From NCBI GenBank assembly GCA_949987565.1, contig OX465118.1, forward strand, positions 7,439,564 to 7,503,563: a stretch of 64,000 bases of DNA. The letters are read 5' to 3'. Positions 44,501 through 52,400 of the stretch are shown here, piece by piece. The notes beneath the pieces were generated by a model. It was not told where the DNA came from. It saw only the letters and a program-made list of their open reading frames with translations, and did not search any database. This DNA is from Luidia sarsii. Lineage: Eukaryota; Echinodermata; Asteroidea; Paxillosida; Luidiidae. Position numbers and translations under genes: made by a program. Positions within the stretch are counted from its first letter, which is position 1; each line of letters opens with the position of its first letter.

Positions 44501-45024
44501 ACACCCGCAAGTCACATTACTCTCTATTGACAATGCACAATGGGCCCTTTTTCAAACGGATAATCTCTTGAGAAAAGCCACATCGATGTCCGAATTGTGC
44601 CAGATTTTACTCTCTTGTACCCATAAAATACCCTTATTGATTGACACATTGTTCAAAAACCCTGTATGGCGGTCACGGGCACTGGAAAAACGCCTGGCGT
44701 GAAGTGGTTAAGCTGCTCTTTCTGGTTTTTGCGTGGCGTTTTGGGGGCTGCTGAAACAGCTCTGTGAATTTGGCCTCCGTTTTGATGTCATGTGTTGCAG
44801 TTTTAATTAAATTTTCATCGACTAAATGCAAGAGGTTTGACTTGGTTTTCAGAGTGACTTGTCAATCTCTGGGCCCCAGATTACCTATGCATAATGAACT
44901 GACTTTTTGGTGTTGTTTTGTCATTATTTTGCAGAATTACCTGATGAAGACCGAACATCCTTTAATTCCCGTCACTGTAGTGAAGGAGGGCCAAGAGTCT
45001 GTGGCCTTTAACAAGATTTTCTAA
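32568..45024 (+). CDS. Gelsolin/severin-like actin-binding protein, copy 2 (10 coding exons)
   Basis: Coding exons: 32568-32705, 32987-33082, 33917-33976, 37801-37928, 38424-38532, 38884-38994, 39677-39849, 40694-40772, 41866-41961, 44935-45024; all GT..AG, 359 codons. Three gelsolin repeats: about residues 47-140 ([49 protein letters not shown]), 150-240 ([32 protein letters not shown]) and 270-359 ([43 protein letters not shown]). It retains the usual QWNG tryptophan that copy 1 lacks. Predicted role: calcium-dependent actin severing or capping in the cytosol. Exon sizes 128, 109, 111 and 96 equal those of copy 1, confirming tandem duplication; an extra phase-0 intron follows residue 46. 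Exon 1 and the 128-nt exon are near-identical to copy 1, the rest diverged. The start is the first ATG after the shared acceptor. Confidence 0.9.
33425..33850. repeat. repeat family B with an intact (empty) insertion site
   Basis: AGGAGGGTTTGCGGTGATACATG...GTCTCTTAAAGGGATAGTGCAACATTGGTCGAGGTC is the uninterrupted counterpart of the sequence that carries the piggyBac element at 14579-16910. The inner foldback ends with TTACCAATGTTGTG near 33765, then CTCGACGTTCCGGCCAG...CTGGCCGTCATCTGGAG (33793-33828), an inverted hammerhead-like hairpin. Confidence 0.6.
34171..34663. mobile_element. MITE with GGCTTTTCACAC termini
   Basis: GGGCTTTTCACACTACGAAAA... at the left and ...CATGGTGTGAAAAGCC at the right are inverted. 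The interior is rich in GTGTTGAAA/CGACACGGGTCG words and short inverted repeats. Non-coding; intron 3 of gelsolin-like gene 2. Confidence 0.65.
34793..35225. repeat. 43-bp minisatellite (TGCAGGATT...), intron 3 of gelsolin-like gene 2
   Basis: About five regular units of TGCAGGATTG TGCAGGATTC AGGGCACATG AGAGTTGACA CAT, then decayed copies of the TTTGCAGGATTCAGG core to about 35215. Confidence 0.85.
35226..36612. other. intron 3 sequence, nothing recognised
   Basis: Unique-looking intronic sequence of gelsolin-like gene 2. GGGCCGTTTCCACAGCCCAAATG near 35812 resembles a MITE end, but no partner end was found. No coding signal. Confidence 0.35.
36615..37305. mobile_element. MITE family E, copy 2, split by a family D MITE
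   Basis: Left end AAGCCGTGTCCGCACTAGACTT; right end degraded (AAGAAAGTCCAGAGC near 37283). The host sequence ...CTGACCAGG / GGTAACCTTTTCTGGGCAGAAGTTGGCCGG matches copy 1 across the insertion point, so the family D insertion is younger. Confidence 0.6.
36901..37141. mobile_element. MITE family D, nested copy with CCAGG target duplication
   Basis: GGCCAATTTCATAGCGCCGC... and ...GCGGCTCTATGAAATTGGGC are terminal inverted repeats. CCAGG at 36896-36900 is repeated at 37142-37146. About 241 bp, non-coding. Confidence 0.75.
37628..37800 (+). mobile_element. tRNA-derived SINE next to the acceptor of exon 4
   Basis: Same 173-bp block as 3930-4102: GGCTGGATAGGTCAGATGG, B-box-like GGGTTCAAATATC, tail CTAGTCAAAGTTTTC...CCACTTTCTC, then ATTGAATGGAACTTGGTCCCCAG as the acceptor of the 128-nt exon. 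The position relative to the exon is identical in the two paralogues. Confidence 0.75.
37935..38350. repeat. purine-rich 14-bp minisatellite, intron 4 of gelsolin-like gene 2
   Basis: Regular units of GGGGAGAGAGGGAG (14 bp) from about 38098 to 38320, preceded by irregular GAGGGGG sequence with a G-run near 38069-38082. The sense strand is nearly all purine, the reverse of the C-rich arrays in copy 1. Long A/G mirror repeats can form triplex (H-DNA) and G-quadruplexes. It starts about 10 bp after the donor of the converted 128-nt exon. Frames on both strands are repeat translations. Confidence 0.9.
39165..39640. repeat. 43-bp minisatellite, intron 6 of gelsolin-like gene 2
   Basis: About ten imperfect units of GGTGCTCAAA ATACTCCACT AGACAGTGTC CGTTAGATAC CTT. 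Some units lack the middle portion. Confidence 0.8.
40490..40930 (+). mobile_element. SINE relics flanking coding exon 8
   Basis: About 40490-40545 has a B-box-like GGTTTGAATCCCACC; 40575-40665 has GGGGCTGGGAAGCTCAGGTGTGG...GAGCACTGGTA; 40811-40930 has TAGTTGACTATTTGGGGAGGCCACC followed by GGCTGGATAGC and GAACCAGAGGTC. These are separate decayed members of the tRNA-derived SINE family, with coding exon 8 (40694-40772) between them. Confidence 0.55.
41320..41845. repeat. GAGGTCTCGGTCTCGG minisatellite, intron 8 of gelsolin-like gene 2
   Basis: Units of about 27-30 bp: TTATTGAGGT CTCGGTCTCG GCCTCTTT with variants, shrinking to TTGGGCATTG AGGTCTAGGT CTCGGTG at the 3' end. It ends about 20 bp before the exon 9 acceptor and supplies part of its upstream tract. 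A copy of its last 280 bp or so occurs at 46231-46541 downstream of the gene. Confidence 0.9.
41970..42145. repeat. repeat family A, inverted pair
   Basis: AGAGGGCCTGACGTTTCGATCC (from about 41990) is answered by GAATCAAAACGCCAGGCCCTCT (about 42062-42083), then TTAGATTTATGTATTGCAGG and TCATTTTAGTCAGTGAGCAG, the inverse of the family leader. It begins about 10 bp after the donor of exon 9. Confidence 0.7.
42215..43730. mobile_element. MITE family D copy split by a hAT-like insertion
   Basis: The left part CCTAATTTCATGGAGCTACTTGAGCACC and right part GGAGCACCAAAATCTGCTTACGCATGAAAAGCC...GCTTAAGCTGCTCTATGGAATTGGACCC join into one family D element once 42251-43501 is removed. Confidence 0.65.
42251..43501. 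mobile_element. hAT-like non-autonomous element, 1.25 kb
   Basis: Ends AGGCCTTCATTTTAATAAAT... and ...CTTTCGTTTCAAGCCCT are short inverted repeats close to the hAT-type AGGGCTTGA. The flanking 8-mers TGAGCACC (42243-42250) and GGAGCACC (43502-43509) fit an 8-bp target duplication with one mismatch. Inside, clusters of GGAGCGC / GCTCTCCTT words lie near both ends. No transposase frame was recognised. Confidence 0.6.
44078..44707. mobile_element. TTAA-flanked MITE (piggyBac-type), copy 2
   Basis: 630 bp, ends CCACTTCACGCCGGG... and ...GGCGTGAAGTGG, with TTAA at 44074-44077 and 44708-44711. The interior matches the element at 10601-11308 (GGGCCCTCCGAAT, GCATGCCACACAGCCC, GGCTGGAGTCTGCGGTCA), with an ACACAC stretch added near 44490. 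Confidence 0.8.
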
Positions 45025-45830
45025 GCCAGCACAGCAGCCAACTGGCAAACAAAAGGCCACTAAATTGGCAGCCGGCCGCAAGAAAGTCAACACTGACTCC
45101 CAAAACAGGCCACATTTTTGTTGAAGATCCAGTTGACAGTTGAATCACGCACTCAACAGTCGATGAAGATATACAAATTTATTTTTAGGTTAGTAAGGGA
45201 TGGTACCAGTAGACTCACTGTAGGTACTCAGTAAAGCAGTCTGGTCATTTTCTCTACGGACACAGGTACATTGTAAAGGGTGAAAATAATTGGCCTTTCG
45301 GTTGATAGAAGCTACACTTTTTCAATGCAAGCACTCAAATCATTGTTAATACATTGTAACTTGCAGCCTGACATTTTTCGGGCTTGATTATTCAATGCAA
45401 CTCCTGCACACCAACCTTTGGTCATCTACCAAATTCTGAGCCAAATTATTTTACTTTGAAAAAAAAATAAAAAATAAATTGTGTTTTTGGATACCAGTGG
45501 GTGAAATTTGATACAAAAAATCTGAGGATTTCACCATAGCGCTCGAAGCCTGAGGAGTTGACATCGTAATTCAGTAATATCTCTACTTCATATAGATTCA
45601 CATTCCGAATTGAAAGAAAAGAAAAAAAACAATCACAGATTGCAATTTTTTCCATAAATCTGTGAACTATATAATGTGCGATCAGTTTTAAAAACTGATT
45701 TCTGATTTGATATTCCTTGTTGTCAACATTCCAACCCAAGCACTCTGCTTTTGAACTAAGGTTGACATATAGAGAGTTTAACATGTGCAGAGGAAAAACT
45801 TAACTTAGTTATCAACAGTAATACACAAGA
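45025..45830 (+). other. 3' UTR and flank of gelsolin-like gene 2
   Basis: Sequence after the TAA. A cluster of AATAAA words near 45465-45478 (AAAAAAAATAAAAAATAAATTG) is a plausible poly(A) region. No coding signal. Confidence 0.4.
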
Positions 45831-45879
45831 ATGTAGCAAACTGCTTACTGACTAAAATGACCAAAAAGCGAATAGCAAA

Positions 45880-46892
45880 CATTAGGAGGGCCTGACGTTT
45901 TTGATCCTAGCAGGACCTTTCTCAAAGGCAGAACTAATCATCAAAACGAGAATAGTAAGCAGAGGTAATTACAGTCCAAGGTCGACATTTAGAGTTTAAC
46001 ATGTGCGGGGGAAAAAATAACTAATAATCCAAACGAGAATAGTTTGTTCTGAACTGAGGTCGGCATGAATAGTTTAACAAATTTATAAAAATGAGAATAG
46101 TTTATTTTGCTAGATGTGTGACACTGTAAGTGCCTTATTTGTTTAGTGAGTTGTAACAGTTTGGGGGATTGTAAGGGTTGTAATTTTTAAAAGGATCACT
46201 AACTCCCTTTAGATATTTGGCTATAGATAGCCTCTGTTATTCAGGACTCGGTCTCGGCTTCTGTTATTAAGGTGTCAGTCTCAATCTCTGTTATTGAGGT
46301 CTTGGTCTCGGCCTCTTTTATTGAGGTCTCTGTCTCAGCCCTCTTTAATTGAGGTCTCGGTCTCGGCCTCTTTTATTGAGGTCTCGGTCTCGGCCTTGGT
46401 TATTGAGGTCTTGGGCATTGAGGTCTAGGTCTCGGTGTTGGGCATTGAGGTCTAGGTCTCAGTGTTGGGCATTGAAGTCTAGGTCTCAGTGTTGGGCATT
46501 GAAGTCTCAGCCTCAGTCTCATACCACCATCACTTTTTTTCCATTAGGAGGGCCTGACGTTTTTGATCCTAGCAGGACCTTTCTCAAAGGCAGAACTAAT
46601 CATCAAAACGAGAATAGTAAGCAGAGGTAATTACAGTCCAAGGTCGACATTTAGAGTTTAACATGTGCGGGGGAAAAAATAACTAATAATCCAAACGAGA
46701 ATAGTTTGTTCTGAACTGAGGTCGGCATGAATAGTTTAACAAATTTATAAAAATGAGAATAGTTTATTTTGCTAGATGTGTGACACTGTAAGTGCCTTAT
46801 TTGTTTAGTGAGTTGTAACAGTTTGGGGGATTGTAAGGGTTGTAATTTTTAAAAGGATCACTAACTCCCTTTAGATATTTGGCTATAGATAG
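45880..46892. repeat. 351-bp direct duplication separated by a copied minisatellite
   Basis: 45880-46230 and 46542-46892 are the same length (351 bp) and appear identical throughout when read side by side (CATTAGGAGGGCCTGACG... to ...TTTGGCTATAGATAG). Each begins with a family A hairpin. The 311-bp spacer 46231-46541 matches the 3' end of the intron 8 minisatellite (from about 41567 to 41845), including the ATACCACCAT sequence next to its acceptor. Confidence 0.85.
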
Positions 46893-48730
46893 ATATTTTT
46901 TTTTATGGATTATGGTAGCTAGATGTAATCGCAACTCTAAGGGGCACACATTGTGTGCTTGGCAATTTGACAAAATGCACAAAAGGATTAGTAGAATTTA
47001 GAAACATCTGCAAAGAAATGGGGGGTACTTATTTTGGGAACATTATATATTTTTGTAGTTTTATGAGCGTTTAAAAAGAAGGAAAAAAAAGAGAGAATGT
47101 AGAATTTTTTAGAGTCTAATGAACTCGCACTTAAGGTACAGTTTAGTACCACATGGTATTTACTACTTACTAGCATTAGTATTACTATAGCCTAGTATGT
47201 TGGTCACGAGATATAAGTATATAGTGCTAGTGGAAATTCTCAATTGGATAATGATTCAAAATAAAGATGGTAGCCACAGACAATTGTCAGACTTTTTCAC
47301 AAGTTACTTGGTTTTTAACTTTCCATGTTGTTCGTCAACTGAAACAGAAGTGATGATATAAATCTCATTGATATATTAAGTAATCCCTTAATGTGCATAG
47401 GTACCTTACAGGCATGCAACTTTTCCGCGGATCTGCGGATTTCCGCGTTTTTTTTAAATTCGGCCGTAAAAAAAAAAAAATCCGTAAAAAAAAAATACAA
47501 AAATGTTTAAAAAATGATAATAAAAATAACGAATATTTCTTCTCCCCCAACTGTTATTTAAAACACATGTTGAGATCAGGTTAAAAACTTTGATGTTTAC
47601 TTTTCATTTTGTGTAAACAAAAATTCAACTTTCTGGGTGTATGCCTTGAAAAGGGTTAAAATATGTCACTCATAAGTGGTCAAAAACTGCTCAGAGGATC
47701 TAGAATCCAAACCCCATGCCGTAAGGGCTTCGTGCTTTGCACTTGCAGTTTCATTCGGACAGTTTCCTCTTTTTTTTACAATTCAAGACTTTCATGCCTG
47801 ACCTTAACATGGGCTCACTGAATCTGTGCTCAGTTCGTATTAAGCAGATTAAATTAAATTTAAATTAATTAAAGCTCTCTAAATCACAACTATTACAACT
47901 GCCTGCAATCATAAAAATACAACACAATAACATGGAGTATGATGGTGAGTAGACTGTCTTTGTAACAAGAAAATTAAATTTAAAACCCTTTTCCATTCAT
48001 ACATGTATCAGTCTCTACAAATTCTCATGACAAGCAGGATGCTACATTATTACTTCTTTAGTGAGTATTGTGATATTTTCCCAACAAGAGAAAGGCAACA
48101 CCTTGTAAGGTGTGGGCTAACATTGCAGTGACCACAAACAAGTCATGCTTGATTCTGAGTACTGTTAATACATGCATGGGAATCCAAAAGAAACCAAACT
48201 TTGAAAGCAGTTGCTCAGAACTTGTTCCGTTTCCCACTCCCATCTTGACAAACAAGTTTTCACCCCTCTCCCCACATCACAGATAGGCCTAATTATGTTA
48301 CAGAAACTGATAACGATTACTGCTCATTTACAACATTCTGAAGCACAGAAGCCAAGCTCCCTTTTTGGGGCACAGTTTCATTGAAGAAGATTTAATAGGT
48401 GAACCTTGACACAGAAACTTCTGAATTAAGATGACACACTGAGGTTTCATGGTGACCCAATGAGAGCAACATCTCTTTTTTTGATAGCGAGTGTGGCTGT
48501 ACTTGTATTTACAATTACTACGTAGTATTAGTACTAAGTAGTATTAGTAAATATGAATTTAATAGATGAGGGGTTAAATTGGAATGTTCCCAACACAATT
48601 TAAATTGAATTTAAAAAGGTGAATCTTGACTTGAACTCTTGTCTTGGTCTCGGACTCGGAAAGTAAAGAGATGTGACTTGGACTGGATATTTTGTAACTC
48701 GCCTACAGTTCAAGTGTAGCCATTACTGAC
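46893..48730. other. intergenic, nothing recognised
   Basis: AT-rich sequence with poly-A/T runs (near 47440-47500) and no supported gene. About 47873-47935 (CTCTAAATCACAACTATTACAACTGCCTGCAATCATAAAAATACAAC) recurs at about 63805-63865, so it is a dispersed repeat. Confidence 0.4.
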
Positions 48731-48734
48731 CTTG

Positions 48735-48834
48735 AAATTATCCATGCATCCGGGACTTCTGTGCCTCAGGTCCTGGCTGTCGTCCACCTCCTTCAAGACC
48801 TTGGCATTCTTGGCCTTCTCCATGTGGGAGCCTG
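48735..48834 (-). other. possible exon on the minus strand (weak)
   Basis: On the minus strand a CAG acceptor-like site near 48836 is followed by an open frame with ATG (MEKAKNAKVLKEVDDSQDLR...), ending in TTCAAG|GTCAGT, a good donor. The composition is more protein-like than the surroundings, but no partner exon or domain is recognised. Confidence 0.22.
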
Positions 48835-48850
48835 CCTCTGGACGGTACGG

Positions 48851-49018
48851 TAGACCCTAAAGGCGGCCAAGTAAAATGCCGTACGTCATAACTGAATATT
48901 CATGAGTTAATCTCGATCTCGGCTGCGGAAGGTCAATGGGTCCCGAAGTTAATTGATGCTAAGCAGCCATGAATACATTTGACGTACGGCATTCTACTTG
49001 TCCGCCTTTAGGGTCTAC
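48851..49018. mobile_element. 168-bp MITE with 39-bp inverted repeats
   Basis: GTAGACCCTAAAGGCGG...CCGTACGTCA and its inverted partner TGACGTACGG...CCGCCTTTAGGGTCTAC match at all but about two of 39 positions. The flanks both carry CCTCTGGAC, which may be a target duplication or an older direct repeat. Confidence 0.8.
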
Positions 49019-49119
49019 CCTGGCCCTCTGGACAGCCCTGTCACCCCAGCGGACCTACAGCAGACGGGGAAGAAGTACAGCAGAAATCTGTTTGTCTCAT
49101 GGCTCGTCGACTGAGGGCG

Positions 49120-49461
49120 CACGACTTTATTTTTTATAATGCATTATTTCGTCATTATTGGGGGTTCTTATGCATATGCATGATACGCGCGTGGCAGTGT
49201 ATGGCGCTTCCTAAGGGCAGCTGGCAAGGCCGCGCGTACGCGCGCGTTCTCACCTAATGAATATTCATCATAAAGTTACTAGGGTGTTTTGCATATATCC
49301 CAAACAGAACCCGTTCACCCTCTCGAAGGATAAGCAGTGCGCAGATTTGATCTCCGTACCTTTTTCTTTTGCGATTTTCGAGCGACTTTTTCAGCGACTT
49401 CTCAGAGCGAAATTTCCGACGGTGCCTTCAGTTCACGGACCGGACACACCGTCGGTATAGA
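49120..49461 (+). promoter_or_regulatory. promoter / 5' UTR region of the TMEM145-like gene
   Basis: A CpG-rich stretch (GCCGCGCGTACGCGCGCG near 49230) with an octamer-like ATGCATATGCATG near 49172 lies just before the gene, with no TATA box at a fitting distance. This looks like a CpG-type promoter. An in-frame upstream ATG at 49369 would add 31 non-signal-like residues and is not favoured. Confidence 0.35.
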
Positions 49462-52400
49462 ATGCCCATGGCTTTTGGCCTAGTTCTGGCGGCAGTTTTT
49501 CTGCTGTTGGCCGGCCCTTCCGCGATCCAAGGCAAGTACGTGGAAGGCGAGGTTGGGACCGCCAAGGTAAGAACCGTCTTCACTCGTTGGTTTTGTTTGG
49601 TCATTGATGTAAACCTTCAGGATTTCATCCAATCTACCCGAATAGACCTAGGTTCATCAGTCCCACTAGCAATGTACGTGTCACAATGTGAGAGTCATGA
49701 AGACCCAACTGAACAAACTGCATAAGTGCGAACATGAGCTAGCATTAGTACTACTACTAGTACTAGTACTGAGTAGTACTACAAGTACTACTATTGTACT
49801 AAGTACTAGTAGTAGTACTATTAATATTATTACTATAGTAGTATCGTGGGAACCCCCGTTTTCGACGCTACACGATTTCGACGCTTAGCCTTCTAACTCA
49901 CATCGCACTATGAAAACAGCTCCGTATAACGATCTTAGACTTCGTATCTTACAGTTGGTTTCCTGCTCTTGTCCGTCACCGAAAATGTGGAAATTTAAGG
50001 CTTTTCCAGTAGGCCAAACTCGTGTTATTCAAAAAGTTGCTCTTTTGGGGTCTATTTTCCTAGGTACAAAATTGGCAGTTGCTTCGAAGCTCCAGTTTTC
50101 TTTATTGTTGGTCCTAAAAAAAATCTGAGTGTACCATAACAAACCCCAACATCCGTAGAAAAAAAATATATCACGCAACTTGAGGCAGTCCGTTCAGGGT
50201 AAAAACTATGGAGCCTCCTATAGGGCGTCTCGCTTATATATTTTTTTAAATTTATTTTTTATTATTATTTAAAGACAAAAAGTAACATGGCCCAATAGGC
50301 TTTTTTTTTAAATGAAAAAAATAAAAGGGCAGCTAGAGAAAGTACCAAGAAGGAGGAAATGTGTCTCTGGAGTGACATTGGGAAAGGTCATAACTGAAAA
50401 AGCAGCGAGAAAGAGGATTGTGGATTTTTTTTTAAACGTCACAAAAGAAGACATCAACCAGACCAATACGTTTTAAGCATAAATTATGAATGATTTGAGG
50501 AAAGTGTGAGAAGCAGTGTGGAAAAACAAAAACAAAGATGAACACAAAAAAACATACAGGGAAGAATTTTACAGTGTCACACAGCATTTTGAGTTATTTT
50601 AAGAAGTTATTTTGCGTTTGGCTACACTGGGACACCTTACTAAACACCACTGACGAAAATAGGTGACGATGCTTACTGCGCGGTGCGCCGCGGACGTCAA
50701 CAAAACTGGGTAATCTTACGGAAGTGACTTGGCTTGATCAACCTTCTCTATGATTATTCTAATAGTCTGTGGTGTGGAGAAAGTGACCGGGACCTCTTTT
50801 AGTGTGAAACTTTCGTCCGCATTGTTCAGTTTGAAGAAAAGTCCTTATATCGTCGAAAACCGGTTATTGGAGGATACTACTCAGCTGTTGCTGCTATGAC
50901 TGAGTGTGCACGTTATATTATGCAACTGCAAGTTACATACAGGCCGATTACAGGCTAGGCCTAGGCCTTGCCTTGACCTAGAATTAGAGTCATCACTCGT
51001 ATTTTTTTCCAGGGAAGTAATTGTGTCTAATTGTGTCTGTTCACCAGGACATGGAATTTCTGGCAAGGTTCGTATTCGAACCAGGTGAACTCGGCCAACT
51101 CTGGTACGAGTTCAAGTATCCTGCGGTGAGTTAAGTACTTGTACTTTGTAGTTTTGTAGTTGAATCTGCCTTCAACAGCTGCATTTGCTGTAGTAATACA
51201 CAGCTCACTGACTGTCAGATATGTGGGAAGTTAAGTGTCAGTCTCATCAAAGTTGTCTTTCAAGTGGCCCTGAATTACTATTGAGGTCTTGGCTTCCAAT
51301 CTTGAATGATGTTACTCACTCATTGTACAGGCTTGTTCATGTGTTTGTGTATCTGTACGTAGGCTTAGGTTTGTAGGCATTTACAACACTTGCGTTCATG
51401 TACATGTATTGTACTTGTAGAGTATTCATTGTGCAATATAAAATATGTAATATCTGTACACTGGATATTTAGGTTAATTACTTGACCCAAAATTAATAAT
51501 GGTTTGGCAAATTTTAACCACATCCTTCACTGAATCAAACAACAATGAATATGCGATGACATTGTGCAATTTTCAAAATTTTACTAGCTTTACCCACAAG
51601 TAAAGATTCAAGTAATTTTGAGTCTTATGATGATTGCCAGTTTTTCGTTTAGCACTGTAGTGCCTTGCCAAATCTTCACGTTGGTTCTTTGAGATATGCA
51701 AACATTTACGTGGATGAGATTTCATATTCAGAATGATTTTTGTTTCAGGAATACTGTTGCTACCAAATGCTTTTGTTCAATGACGACAAAATGCAGTGGC
51801 CCTACGTTAGGGCCAACGAGGACATGTTGGTTAGTGCTCCCTCTCTATTTTTTCCTTCAATACATTTCATATTAGCAGCGTTTATTGGCCCGAAGTAGAT
51901 GGAGTAAGTTACTAATAGATTGATGCTTTACAATGTCCCTGCACCCTGTCCATAATGACTGGTGTGTGGAAACATATTGACTTCATTCAAACATTTATTG
52001 GAGGTCATGGTTATTCCAGCTCACACATGCTATCTAAAACACAAAATGCATGGCATACACAAACTCAAGGAAATAATGCTACTGTACAAATCTGTATGCA
52101 AGCAGCTTGAGAAGACTGTATTCTTGTGTCTGTTTTTTCCGGTCTGCCTGTTAGACGTGTAAGGAAAAGAAAGACCAAATCCCATACAACTACAACGGGA
52201 AAGTTACACTCACTACGCCCTACAACTGCAAGAATGTCACCGAGGATGGTAAACAGGTAAGCACACACCAGGCTCTGACATGAGTGAACGGCACTTGGAA
52301 ATGAGTTTCCATGCTGGAATGATGAGCCCACCACTGGGCAATTGTCTTTCTTGAATTTGAAGTCTGTCAGAAGGAGCTCATTTGCCCCACACCTCCTATT

